Below, piece by piece: positions 13,044 through 21,342 of a stretch of 64,000 nt of DNA. The position numbers were made by a program, and so were the translations under genes. Source of the stretch: Pigmentiphaga humi (GTDB lineage Bacteria; Pseudomonadota; Gammaproteobacteria; Burkholderiales; Burkholderiaceae_B). The notes below the pieces were generated by a model. It was given only the letters and a program-made list of their open reading frames with translations, made no database searches and was not told the DNA's origin. The number at the start of each line of letters is the position of its first letter. Position 1 is the first letter of the stretch. The stretch covers positions 1-64,000 of the forward strand of contig NZ_UWPJ01000012.1 in NCBI RefSeq assembly GCF_900606115.1. The letters run 5' to 3'.

Positions 13044-14710
13044 GACACGCTGCTCCCGGCCGCTACGGCGGCACTTTCCGACGGGCTGCCCTCCCCCCAT
13101 CCCGCGATCGTCCGAATCACGGCGCCGGCATCGTCCGGCGCGCGGCTGCCCCGCCATGCGATGTGCTGGTCCGGCCGCACGATGGCCAATGCGCAGCCAT
13201 ACAGTTCGGCAGCCTGGGGAGAATCGACCTCGACCGTCGCCAGCGGCAGTCCCGCCTGCTCCGCCGCGGCCTGGAGCGCCTGTGCGCCGTGGCGGGAACC
13301 GCCGCCCAGGACCAGCAGGGTGTAGCCCTGGCCGAGGCGGTCATAGAGCGAAGAGCCGTCGTCCAGCCAGAGATGGGGCGCCAGGGCTCCCGGCCTGGCG
13401 CTGGGCACGTACACCAGGGGATCCAGGGGCTCCTGAGGCGTGCCGTCGGGCACGATCAGCGGCGAGGGCGCATAGGTGTATCCCAGCACGGTTCCGATCG
13501 CCTTGAACTCGCGCTGCTTGGCCTGCATGATTTTTTCGCCGAGCAGCGCGCGCGATTGCCGGCCTTCCTCGTCGTCGCGCTCCAGCGTCGGGTTGACCAT
13601 ATGATGGGTGACGTAGGCGTAGTTTTCCGTCGCCTCCTGGACGAACATCCGGTGCACCGGCTTGCGCTCCTGCTCATAGGACGCCAGCAGCGCGGGCCCG
13701 CCCCATCCCTGCAGCACCGCCGCGATTTTCCAGCCCAGGTCGACCGCGTCGCCTATCCCCTGGTTCATGCCGTAGCCGCCCATGGGCGGATGCAGGTGGC
13801 ATGCGTCCCCGGCCAGGAAGATGCGTCCTTTGGAATACGTGGACGCGATCAGCCTGTGCGCCTGCCAGGTATCCGTTTCGAGGATCTCGAACTCGACGTC
13901 CTGCCCGATGGCCTCCCGGATCTTGCGCGCGCCCGTCTCCAGGTCGTAGGGGGCCTGGCCCTTGGGCAATTGGGTCGAGAAGAACCACGTGTCCCCCCGG
14001 TCCATCGGGCCGGTGACGGCCGGGCTGTCCGCATTGACCAGCCAGTACGACACGGCCTTGGCCTGCGGATGCGAATCGAGCAGGCCCGGCGCACGGTAGA
14101 TGGCGAGGTAGTTGGCCATGTAGGCGTAGTCGCCCTCCAGCTGGATGCCGAGCAGCGTGCGCGTGGTGCTGCGCCCGCCATCGGCCCCGACCACGTAGGC
14201 GGCATCCACCGCGAACTCATTGCCGGCCGCGGTATCGGCGACCGTGGCCCGAACGCGATCGCCCTCTTCCCGCAACGCATTCAAGGCCGCGTTGAATCGG
14301 ATTTCCACGTTGGACAGTTCGGCCAGGCGCTCCCTGATCACCGCTTCCACCGTGTACTGCGGGATCCATTGCCCCTTCTCCGGAAAGAAGGGATTGCGCT
14401 CCCGTTTTCCGAAGAAGACATTCTCGAAGTGCGCGATAGGATGCCCGAACAACCGGGTGGCGAAGACGATGTCCGCCGGATAATCCACCGGCAGCGGGCT
14501 GGCTTCGCGGATTCTCTGCGCGATGCCCCATCTGCGCATGTGCGCCATGGAGCGGATATTGGTCGTCTTCGCCCGCGGCTGTTTGCCGCCCCGGTCGTTC
14601 TGTTCGACGACCAGCACCCGCACGCCGCGCAAGCCCAACTCCAGCGCGCAGCTGAGCCCCACCGGTCCGGCGCCGGCGATCAGCACATCCACCACAATCT
14701 CATCCCGCAT
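13040..14710 (-). CDS. FAD-dependent aromatic hydroxylase (PheA/TfdB/MhpA type)
   Basis: 556 codons. The dinucleotide fold GAGPVGLSCALELGLRG begins at residue 13. VVGADGGRSTTRTLLGI is the DG motif, and FLAGDACHLHPPMGGYGMNQGIGDAVDLGWKI is the GD motif that binds the FAD ribityl. A C-terminal thioredoxin-like domain (about residues 430-540) is typical of phenol and 3-(3-hydroxyphenyl)propionate hydroxylases. It should add one oxygen to an aromatic or heteroaromatic ring using NAD(P)H. It is the first gene of the minus-strand run and faces a GntR regulator across only 39 bases, so it is probably the main regulated gene. Confidence 0.9.
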   Translation of the reverse strand: MRDEIVVDVLIAGAGPVGLSCALELGLRGVRVLVVEQNDRGGKQPRAKTTNIRSMAHMRRWGIAQRIREASPLPVDYPADIVFATRLFGHPIAHFENVFFGKRERNPFFPEKGQWIPQYTVEAVIRERLAELSNVEIRFNAALNALREEGDRVRATVADTAAGNEFAVDAAYVVGADGGRSTTRTLLGIQLEGDYAYMANYLAIYRAPGLLDSHPQAKAVSYWLVNADSPAVTGPMDRGDTWFFSTQLPKGQAPYDLETGARKIREAIGQDVEFEILETDTWQAHRLIASTYSKGRIFLAGDACHLHPPMGGYGMNQGIGDAVDLGWKIAAVLQGWGGPALLASYEQERKPVHRMFVQEATENYAYVTHHMVNPTLERDDEEGRQSRALLGEKIMQAKQREFKAIGTVLGYTYAPSPLIVPDGTPQEPLDPLVYVPSARPGALAPHLWLDDGSSLYDRLGQGYTLLVLGGGSRHGAQALQAAAEQAGLPLATVEVDSPQAAELYGCALAIVRPDQHIAWRGSRAPDDAGAVIRTIAGWGEGSPSESAAVAAGSSVS

Positions 14711-14749
14711 TTTGAGCAGCCCCGTGTCAAAAAAATATATGATTCAGCA
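14711..14749. promoter_or_regulatory. divergent promoter/operator between hydroxylase and GntR genes
   Basis: Only 39 bases separate the two divergent start codons, so both promoters must overlap here or extend into the coding regions. It contains an A7 run followed by ATATATGATT (14735-14744). The same 10-mer recurs upstream of the CitE-like gene at 16293-16302. A shared site for the local GntR regulator is the simplest reading. Confidence 0.45.
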
Positions 14750-15442
14750 ATGAAAACGACTTCTCCGACCGACGCCGCGACGGAAACCACCGCTACGCGG
14801 GCCTATGAACTGCTGCGGCGGGACATCCTCTTCGGAACCTTCCGCCCGGGCTCCCGGCTGTCCATCGATGGATTGCGCGAGCGCTACAAGATCGGCCCCA
14901 TCCCGCTGCGCGAGGCGCTCAACCGCCTGGCGGCCGAACTGCTGATCAAGCAATCCGATCAGCGGGGCTTTTTCGTGCGCGACGTGAGCGTCACCGAGAT
15001 CCGGCAGTTGGGGGACACCCGCTGCTGGGTCAACGAAATCATGGTGAGAGAGTCGTTCAAGAATGAATCGCCCGAATGGGAAAAAGAGCTGATCGTGGCG
15101 GCGCACCACCTGTTCCGCACGCCCCGCACCCCCTCCGACTCGACCACCATCAATCCCGACTGGGAAGCTCGCCATCGCCATTTCCATATGGTCCTGGTGG
15201 CCGACTGTCCCTCCGAATGGCTGCAGAAGTTCAATGCCGACCTCTTCGACTACACGGACTTCTACCGAAACCAATACCTCTCCGCCAAGCCCGCCATCGC
15301 GCGCGACATCCATGCCGAGCACCAGGCCCTGTTCGAGGCCGCGCTCAGCCGGGACACGGCCGCGCTTACCGAGGCGCTGAACGCTCACGTCAGGCAGACC
15401 GTGCAGACGCTCATTTCCGTGCTCGCGGCCTCAAGCGGCTGA
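14750..15442 (+). CDS. GntR-family regulator (FCD type)
   Basis: 230 codons. The N-terminal winged helix has the GntR pattern AYELLRRDILFGTFRPGSRLSIDGLRERYKIGPIPLREALNRLAAELLI (about residues 17-65). The C-terminal all-helical part fits the FCD effector domain, with a metal-ligand-like RHRHFHMVLV segment and an HAEHQAL segment. FCD regulators usually repress nearby catabolic genes until a small carboxylate binds. Divergent from the hydroxylase gene and overlapping the 3-prime end of the CitE-like gene by 12 bases tail to tail. It probably controls both flanking sets. Confidence 0.9.
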   Translation: MKTTSPTDAATETTATRAYELLRRDILFGTFRPGSRLSIDGLRERYKIGPIPLREALNRLAAELLIKQSDQRGFFVRDVSVTEIRQLGDTRCWVNEIMVRESFKNESPEWEKELIVAAHHLFRTPRTPSDSTTINPDWEARHRHFHMVLVADCPSEWLQKFNADLFDYTDFYRNQYLSAKPAIARDIHAEHQALFEAALSRDTAALTEALNAHVRQTVQTLISVLAASSG

Positions 15443-16282
15443 AAGCGCCAGGACGCGGCGGGCCTGCGACAAATGCAGCCGTTCGACCATGCGCCCGTCG
15501 ATGCCGATCGCTCCCAGCGACTCGGCTCCGGGCGCCTCGAATGCCCGGATCACCGCGCGGGCGTGCGCGATCTCCTCGCGGCTCGGGGCAAATGCCGCGT
15601 TGGCGACCGCGACCTGCGCCGGATGGATCAACGACTTGCCGTCGAAGCCGAGATGGCGCGCCTGCTCGCATTCGGCTCGCAGGCCCCGCTCGTCTCCGTA
15701 GTCATTGAAAACGCCATCGACGATCGGCAGCCCATACGCCCGCGCCACCAGGACCGTGCCCGACAGCCACGGCAGCATCGGCACGCGGCCCGGCAGCTGG
15801 CTGGCGCAGGTCGCGCTCGATAAATCGTTCAGTCCCAGCACCAGGCAGGACAGGCGCATACCGCGATCCGCCGCATGCCTGGCGATGTCTTCGGCATGCA
15901 GCACGCCCAAAGGGGTTTCGAGCATTGCCCAGAGCGGGACGGCGCCGGCGGCATCGCCGAGGCCTGTCCGCACCCGCTCGAGCGCTTCGGCCGACTCCAC
16001 CTTCGGCACCAGGACGGCTTCCGGCCGGCATTGCCGCACCATCTCCAGGTCGTCCCTGCCCCAAGGCGTATCCAGGCCGTTGATGCGCACGATGGCGCGC
16101 CGCCCGGCGAACCCTCCGCCTTGCAGCATGCCGGCGACACCGCGGCGGGCCTCGGTCTTGGCGGCCGGCGCGACGGCGTCCTCGAGATCCAGCACCAGCG
16201 CGTCGGCCCCTGCCTGGCTAGCTCGCGCCAGCGCTCGGGGCTTGGCTCCGGGCACATAGAGAATGCTACGAAACAGTTCCAT
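15431..16282 (-). CDS. HpcH/CitE-family CoA lyase or aldolase
   Basis: 283 codons. Family features: RSILYVPGAKPRALARA at the N-terminus, ADALVLDLEDAVAP with the acidic metal ligands, VRINGLDTPWG with the substrate-binding arginine, VLVPKVESAE, and GFDGKSLIHPAQV near the end. This size fits CitE and citramalyl-CoA or malyl-CoA lyases, which split a beta-hydroxyacyl-CoA. It is a different gene from the second CitE-like enzyme at 18168. It lies between the GntR regulator and the cysteine hydrolase, with an AT-rich palindromic site just upstream of its start. Confidence 0.88.
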   Translation of the reverse strand: MELFRSILYVPGAKPRALARASQAGADALVLDLEDAVAPAAKTEARRGVAGMLQGGGFAGRRAIVRINGLDTPWGRDDLEMVRQCRPEAVLVPKVESAEALERVRTGLGDAAGAVPLWAMLETPLGVLHAEDIARHAADRGMRLSCLVLGLNDLSSATCASQLPGRVPMLPWLSGTVLVARAYGLPIVDGVFNDYGDERGLRAECEQARHLGFDGKSLIHPAQVAVANAAFAPSREEIAHARAVIRAFEAPGAESLGAIGIDGRMVERLHLSQARRVLALSAA

Positions 16283-16292
16283 GCGACGAATA

Positions 16293-16322
16293 ATATATGA
16301 TTAATTTGTTATAAACAAATTA
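16293..16322. promoter_or_regulatory. AT-rich palindromic operator upstream of the CitE-like gene
   Basis: A perfect inverted repeat has 9-base arms around a 3-base centre: TAATTTGTT (16302-16310), ATA, AACAAATTA (16314-16322). Overlapping its left edge is ATATATGATT (16293-16302), shared with the hydroxylase/GntR spacer. The site lies 20-40 bases upstream of the CitE-like ATG. Its arm length and AT content fit a GntR-type operator. Binding is inferred. Confidence 0.5.
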
Positions 16323-16395
16323 TCTATATTTTTTCGGACGGACGAACGAAAGCGGCGGCGCACACAGGCGCCGCCGGGCACGGCAGATTCGGGGT

Positions 16396-17070
16396 TCAGA
16401 TCAAGACCGACTCGAGCATTTCGTCCGCCATGCGAACGTCGCAAAAATTGACGAACGCACTGGACAATCCCATTCGATGGTCTTCTTCATAACGCGCGGC
16501 GGTCGCGTCATAAATCATTGCGACACGGTAGTCCAGCATCATGGCGTCCCGAGCCGACGTTTCGCAGCAGAAATTGGTGACCACGCCGGCGATCACGACG
16601 TTCTCCACGCCCCTTGCGGCGAGAAGATCGGGAAGGTCCGATTTTCCAGGCAAGAAAGCGCTGAAACGGCTTTTGTTGGCAAGAAGGTCCACGGTAGAGA
16701 CATCGAGCTCCGCATGAAGCCGATGTCCGTATGCTCCCTCCGTCAGGCCATCCCTATGCCGGGCCCCGTTTTCCGCCTGGAAGAATGAATCATGGTAGAG
16801 CGGCCACAGGCTTTGTCCTCCACGCCCCGCGGTACTCTGCACCCATGCGACCAGAGCCCCCTTGCTGCGGAAACCCGCGGCGAGCCGGTTGACCGTGGGA
16901 ATGATGATTTGCGCCGACGGAACATCATCCAGGTAGTAGTACTGCATGTCGATCACGACCAGCGCGGTCTTGGCCGGCTCCATGCGCTCGAACACATGGA
17001 GCCGGCCTCGCTTTTGCATGATCCGATCTATCAGATACGGCGCAAGGCCATAAGGTGTCGCGGTTTCCAT
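16396..17070 (-). CDS. isochorismatase-like cysteine hydrolase
   Basis: 224 codons. The catalytic triad of the isochorismatase superfamily is present: D41 in LVVIDMQ, K133 in ANKSRFSAF and C168 in VTNFCCETSARDA. Members hydrolyse amides (N-carbamoylsarcosine, nicotinamide, maleamate, biuret) or vinyl ethers. The complete Asp-Lys-Cys set favours an amide substrate. The ATG at 17070 was chosen because GGAG lies 11 bases upstream; another ATG at 17091 has no ribosome-binding site. It lies 113 bases upstream of the CitE-like gene and just downstream of a Bug receptor on the same strand. It hints that the local catabolic substrate contains an amide or ring nitrogen. Confidence 0.85.
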   Translation of the reverse strand: METATPYGLAPYLIDRIMQKRGRLHVFERMEPAKTALVVIDMQYYYLDDVPSAQIIIPTVNRLAAGFRSKGALVAWVQSTAGRGGQSLWPLYHDSFFQAENGARHRDGLTEGAYGHRLHAELDVSTVDLLANKSRFSAFLPGKSDLPDLLAARGVENVVIAGVVTNFCCETSARDAMMLDYRVAMIYDATAARYEEDHRMGLSSAFVNFCDVRMADEMLESVLI

Positions 17071-17119
17071 TTTGAAGCGTTCTCCGGTCATTCGAGGGAT
17101 CGCACGCGTGACACCGGCA

Positions 17120-18103
17120 TCAGTTCGCCGTCACGCCCGCCTTCTTCACTACCTCGGTCCAGCGCACCTCTTCTTCCCGCATGAAAGCGGAGAATTGCTC
17201 AGGCGTGCTGGCGACTACGTCCACTCCCTGCTCCTGCAGCTTGCTGCGCACCGACGACTGGGTCATGACTTTCCGGATATCCGCGCCGATCTGCCGCACC
17301 AACGCATCCGGCGTGCCGGCGGGGGCAAGCACGCCCACCCACAATCCGGCGGCGAACCCCGGCAGCACGGTCTCGGATACGGTGGGAATCTCCGGAAGCA
17401 ATGCCGAACGCTTCGACGACGTAACGGCGAGGGCCTTGAGCTTCCCCGACTGAACGTAGGCAAGCGACTGCGCCGGACTTCCCAATGTCATATCCACGAC
17501 GCCGCCGATTGCGTCCATCATGGCCGGCGCTCCCCCTTTATAAGGAATGTGCATCATCTGCACTCCGGTCTGCGAATTCAGGAGTGCTTGCGACAGATGG
17601 TGCATGGACGCCGCGCCCGGTGTGGCGTAGGTCAATGCGTTGGGCTTGCGCTTGGCAAGCGCGACGAGATCCTGAATGGTCTCGACCCCCACTTTCGGAT
17701 TGACCATGACCAGCAAAGGCGCGATGCCGAGCTGCGATACCGGCGCGAAATCGGCGTTCGGCGAGCCCGCAGGCTTGGGCTGGACGGCCCGCAAAATGAC
17801 GTGGTCGGGCATGATGGCGAGCAGCGTATACCCGTCCGCGGGCGAACGCGCCACGAAATCTGCGGCGATGGCCCCCGAGGCACCGGCACGGTTATCCACG
17901 ATGACAGGCTGTTTCCATAGCGCAGCCAACTGTTCGGCGACCGTGCGCGACGCGATGTCCGCCAATCCCCCCGGCGGCCAGCCGACGACGATGCGAACGG
18001 GCTTGGCAGGAAAACCTGGCGCCGCCGCATAAGAAGCGCCCGGCAACGACATCGCCAAGACAGCCACTGCCACCACATGGGACAAACGAGAGCACTGAGA
18101 CAT
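17120..18103 (-). CDS. Bug-type periplasmic solute receptor (TctC family)
   Basis: 327 codons. The signal peptide spans about residues 1-27 with a cleavage-like SYAAAP. The family blocks FPAKPVRIVVGWPPGGLADIASR, VDNRAGASGAIAADFVAR, PADGYTLL, MMHIPYKGGAPAMMDAIGG and SGKLKALAVTS are all present. A periplasmic small-acid or amide binder, without adjacent TctAB. It lies directly upstream of the cysteine hydrolase and downstream of the CoA-lyase/transferase/hydratase run on the same strand, so it could serve either set. It is the second of three Bug proteins in this window. Confidence 0.9.
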   Translation of the reverse strand: MSQCSRLSHVVAVAVLAMSLPGASYAAAPGFPAKPVRIVVGWPPGGLADIASRTVAEQLAALWKQPVIVDNRAGASGAIAADFVARSPADGYTLLAIMPDHVILRAVQPKPAGSPNADFAPVSQLGIAPLLVMVNPKVGVETIQDLVALAKRKPNALTYATPGAASMHHLSQALLNSQTGVQMMHIPYKGGAPAMMDAIGGVVDMTLGSPAQSLAYVQSGKLKALAVTSSKRSALLPEIPTVSETVLPGFAAGLWVGVLAPAGTPDALVRQIGADIRKVMTQSSVRSKLQEQGVDVVASTPEQFSAFMREEEVRWTEVVKKAGVTAN

Positions 18104-18167
18104 GATCAGATCCTTGGATGCGAGCCTGGGGTGGCTCTAGGTGTGCGATGCGGTGCGGCGCCGCGGT

Positions 18168-19085
18168 TCAGGCGCGCTGCGCCCGCGCCTCGATGCGCCG
18201 CTGGCGTTCCAGCAGCTTGCGGGCGCGCTCGATGACGGGGATGTCTATCATCCTGCCGTCCAGCTGGAACGACGCGCGCCCTTCGGCCTGCGCCCGGTCC
18301 GCGGCGTCGATGACGCGGCGGGCGTAGTCCACGTCGCCCGGCCGCGGGCCGTACTCTTCGTTGACGATGGCCACCTGGCCGGGATGCACGCAGCTGGCGC
18401 CGTCGAACCCGAACTGGCGCGAGCGCCGCACCATGGCGCGAAAGCGCTCCCAGTCGGAGAAATCCGCCACCGTGCCGATAAAACCCAGCGGCATCACGCC
18501 GGCGGCGCGGGCGGCCAGGATCATGCGCTGCTTGGGCATCAGCAGCACTTCCTCGACCGGCTCGAAGCCGCCGCTGAGCGAGAAATCCTCGGCGCCGAGG
18601 TTGAGCCCGGCCACGCGCGGCGAGGCCCGCGCGATATCCGACATCTGCTCGAAAGCCTCGGGCGTCTCGATCGTCAGCACGAAACGGATGCGTCCCGCCG
18701 GCAGGCCCGCATCCTCTTCGAGTCCGGTCACCAGTTCGTCGAGCAGCCGCACGTGCGAGGGCCCGTCGACCTTGGGAACGACGAAGCCGTCGATCGGCCC
18801 CGCCATGCCCGCCTCGATGTCGCGCACGCACAGCGACAGCGGCCGGTTGACCCGCACCAGCACGTCCGCGCCGCCTTGGCGCACCTGCGCTGCGGCCTGC
18901 GGAACCTGCTCGCGCGCGGCGGCTTTCTGGTCCGCCGGCACGCTGTCCTCGAGATCGAGGATGATCGCGTCGGCGCCCCGGGTATGGGCCTTCTCGACAA
19001 AGCGCGGTACGTTGGCCGGCACGTACAGCAGCGAGCGCCACACGGGCAATTCGCGCTGCAGCGCCCGTTCAGCCAGGCTGGTCAT
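18168..19085 (-). CDS. CitE-family lyase, probable citramalyl-CoA lyase (Ccl-like)
   Basis: 305 codons. Family marks: RSLLYVPANVPRFVEKA, ADAIILDLEDSVPADQK, VLVRVNRPLSL, the metal-site FVLTIETPEAF, LNLGAEDFSLSGG and GASCVHPGQVAIVNEEYGP. In the known itaconate pathway Ccl splits (S)-citramalyl-CoA into pyruvate and acetyl-CoA. The assignment rests on the adjoining class III CoA-transferase and HTD2-like hydratase and on the divergent LysR gene, the same set as Ict-Ich-Ccl of Pseudomonas and RipABC of Yersinia. Without that context it could be any beta-hydroxyacyl-CoA lyase. It ends the three-gene run. Confidence 0.8.
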   Translation of the reverse strand: MTSLAERALQRELPVWRSLLYVPANVPRFVEKAHTRGADAIILDLEDSVPADQKAAAREQVPQAAAQVRQGGADVLVRVNRPLSLCVRDIEAGMAGPIDGFVVPKVDGPSHVRLLDELVTGLEEDAGLPAGRIRFVLTIETPEAFEQMSDIARASPRVAGLNLGAEDFSLSGGFEPVEEVLLMPKQRMILAARAAGVMPLGFIGTVADFSDWERFRAMVRRSRQFGFDGASCVHPGQVAIVNEEYGPRPGDVDYARRVIDAADRAQAEGRASFQLDGRMIDIPVIERARKLLERQRRIEARAQRA

Positions 19086-19106
19086 GATGTCTGCTCCTCC
19101 TTTTTG

Positions 19107-20333
19107 CTATGCTGCGGCCGCGACGGGCCGGTGCTGGACCATGGCGCCGCTGCGCGCCATGGCATCGATCTCCTGCTGCGACAAGCCGACGCCGCGCAGC
19201 ACGTCCTCGCTGTCCTGGCCGATGTGCGGCGCCGTCTGTTTCAGCGCCGGCTCGTACGACGAGAATTTCACCGGATTGCGCAGGTTGGTGATGGTACCTT
19301 CGGTCGGATGCTCGACCTTCTGGAACAGGCCGGTTTCGGCCAGGTGCGGATCGTCCAGCACGGAGTCCAGCGTATGCAGCGGCATGGCGGGCACGTCCGC
19401 CGCCTCCAGCAGCGCCACCCATTCCGCCGTGGTCCGCATCAGGAAAGCCTCGTTGCGCAGGCGGAACATCTCGCCGATGTGCTCGAAGCGGGCGCGCTTT
19501 TCGGCGAAGCGCGGATCGGCGCACAGCTCGGGCCGGCCCATGGCTCGGAACATCGCGAACACCTGCTCGTCGGTGTTGGCCGTCACGCAGATGAAGCCGT
19601 CGGCGGTCCGCACCGGACGCGAATTCGGGTCGAGCAGGCGGCTGTCGCCGGCCCCGCCCAGCGGCGGATCGAAGGTCCGCAGGAACATGTGCTCGGCCAG
19701 CACGAAGGCCGTCATGCTCTCGAACATCGGCACCTCGACCACTTGCGGCCCGCCGTGGCGCAGCCGCTGCACGACGGCCATGGTGATGCATTGCGCCACC
19801 AGGATGCCCACGGTGCGGTCGGCGATCACCATGGGCACGAAGCGCGGCAGGCCGTCGCCGAAATTGTTGATCGCCGCCAGCCCCGAGGCGCCCTGGATGA
19901 TGGAGTCGTAGGCAGGCTTGTCGCGATAGCGCCCTTCCTGGCCGAAACCCACCACGCTGCAGTAGATCAGGTCTGGCTTGATCTTGATCAGGTCCCCGGG
20001 CGACAGGCCCAGGCGCGCGGCTGCGGGCGGCCGCATGTTGTGGACCACGACGTCGGCGGTGGCGATCAGTTTCTTGAGCGCATCGAGCGCGCCGGGCTTT
20101 TTCAGGTCCAGCGCCACGCTTTTCTTGTTGCGGTTCAGGTGCAGGTACTTGGCCGCCATGCCCGGCGTGGGCGAACGGCCCCCTATCCAGCGCGCCAGGT
20201 CGCCCGAGGGATGTTCGATCTTGATCACCTCGGCGCCGAAATCGGCCAGGAATTGCGTCGCGTACGGGCCGACCACCACTTGCGTGAGATCGACCACGCG
20301 CAGGCCCTCGAGCGGCCCTTTGTCCGCGCTCAT
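19107..20333 (-). CDS. class III (CaiB/BaiF) CoA-transferase, probable itaconate CoA-transferase (Ict-like)
   Basis: 408 codons. N-terminal block GPLEGLRVVDLTQVVVGPYATQFLADFGAEVIKIEHP and a VALDLKKPGALDALKKLI segment are class III hallmarks. D143 in KPAYDSIIQGASGL is the expected catalytic aspartate that carries the acyl-enzyme. The enzyme should move CoA from an acyl-CoA donor such as succinyl-CoA to a dicarboxylate. Its place between a CitE-like lyase and a hydratase fits activation of itaconate or mesaconate. The start overlaps the hydratase stop by four bases (ATGA at 20330-20333). Confidence 0.85.
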   Translation of the reverse strand: MSADKGPLEGLRVVDLTQVVVGPYATQFLADFGAEVIKIEHPSGDLARWIGGRSPTPGMAAKYLHLNRNKKSVALDLKKPGALDALKKLIATADVVVHNMRPPAAARLGLSPGDLIKIKPDLIYCSVVGFGQEGRYRDKPAYDSIIQGASGLAAINNFGDGLPRFVPMVIADRTVGILVAQCITMAVVQRLRHGGPQVVEVPMFESMTAFVLAEHMFLRTFDPPLGGAGDSRLLDPNSRPVRTADGFICVTANTDEQVFAMFRAMGRPELCADPRFAEKRARFEHIGEMFRLRNEAFLMRTTAEWVALLEAADVPAMPLHTLDSVLDDPHLAETGLFQKVEHPTEGTITNLRNPVKFSSYEPALKQTAPHIGQDSEDVLRGVGLSQQEIDAMARSGAMVQHRPVAAAA

Positions 20334-21208
20334 GCGGCCTCCAACTGCGCCGACCCTTGCAGGGTCGTCCTGCCGGCCTCGGTGACCACGCGGAACTCGA
20401 CGGCGCCGGGTTCGGCGCCGGCGCGGCTCTCGATGCGGAAGGGCATGCCTTCGAACAGCGGCGCGACGTTGCGGGTGGCGATGCGCGCCAGACGCCGGCC
20501 GTCCCAGGCCTGGTGCAGGTGCTCGGCAGCGCACAGCGCGGACAGCCCGCCGTTGACCAGCAGCCCCGGATATCCCTCGACCCCGGTGGCATAGGGCAGG
20601 TCGTAGTGGATGCGATGGCCGTTGAAGCACAGCGCGCTGTAGCGGAAGATCATGACCGGATCGGCCACGATGGTCTCGGAACGGCGCTCGGCCTCGAACG
20701 GCGCGGGCGCCGGCTTGGCCGCGCCGCCCTCCTTGCCCAGCACGCTGTCGCGATAGACCACGTCCTGCTCTTCCACCACCAGCGCGCCGGAAGCGCCGCG
20801 TATGGTGTGGCGCACCGTGACGAACACCAGTTGCCCCGAACTGCCCTGCTTGGGCGTCACCGCGGCGATTTCAGAGACGCGCTCGAGCTCGTCGCCGATC
20901 CGCACAGGCGCAAGGAACTGGATGCGCTTGCCGGCGAACATGCGTTTGGGCAGCGGCACGGGCGGCAGGAAGTCGCCCAGGGCGGGATGGCCGTCGCGTC
21001 CCAGTTGCGAGCGCGGCACCACGCGCGGGAACAGCACGCTGTACCACATCTGCGGCAATTCCTGGCCCCGTTCGAAATCGAGCCCGCGGGGCGATTCGAT
21101 CGTTGCCGACAGCCGCTGCGCCAGTTGCGGCGTCGCGGCGTCCGTGGCCGATTCGCTGCGGCCTATCCAGGCCTGCAGCCCATCCAGCGAGTGCGAAGAA
21201 GATTGCAC
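20330..21208 (-). CDS. HTD2/MaoC-like hydratase, probable itaconyl-CoA hydratase (Ich-like)
   Basis: 292 codons with a FAS1-like dehydratase N-terminal half (WYSVLFPRVVPRSQLGRDGHP, FLPPVPLPKRMFAGKRIQFLAPVRIGDELERVSEI) and a C-terminal hot-dog half. The hydratase motif is in FRYSALCFNGHRIHYDLPYATGVEGYPGL. This is the organisation of mesaconyl-C4-CoA and itaconyl-CoA hydratases. I use the GTG at 21208 because GAGGAG lies 6 bases upstream; the frame is open to 21340, but that would cross the divergent LysR promoter. It is the first gene of the three-gene run. It should convert an unsaturated C5 acyl-CoA to citramalyl-CoA for the lyase at 18168. Confidence 0.8.
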   Translation of the reverse strand: MQSSSHSLDGLQAWIGRSESATDAATPQLAQRLSATIESPRGLDFERGQELPQMWYSVLFPRVVPRSQLGRDGHPALGDFLPPVPLPKRMFAGKRIQFLAPVRIGDELERVSEIAAVTPKQGSSGQLVFVTVRHTIRGASGALVVEEQDVVYRDSVLGKEGGAAKPAPAPFEAERRSETIVADPVMIFRYSALCFNGHRIHYDLPYATGVEGYPGLLVNGGLSALCAAEHLHQAWDGRRLARIATRNVAPLFEGMPFRIESRAGAEPGAVEFRVVTEAGRTTLQGSAQLEAA

Positions 21209-21265
21209 GAGCGGCTCCTCTGATCCGTGTTCCAGGTAATGACGGCATGGTAGGCCGCCCGAGGT

Positions 21266-21310
21266 TTTCCAGGAAATGATAAATTGCGTAGGTCTATTCC
21301 ATTTTGGAAT
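21266..21310. promoter_or_regulatory. paired TTCC-N-GGAA palindromes in the hydratase/LysR divergent promoter
   Basis: Two related inverted repeats lie between the divergent starts: TTTCC-A-GGAAA at 21266-21276 and ATTCCA-TTT-TGGAAT at 21296-21310. Their centres are 32 bases apart, about three helical turns. LysR-type regulators bind T-N11-A palindromes in pairs in just this kind of spacer. Both autoregulation and control of the hydratase operon would follow. Inferred from symmetry and position. Confidence 0.55.
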
Positions 21311-21342
21311 TATCCAAGCGACCAGAACGCCGGCCGGCACCG

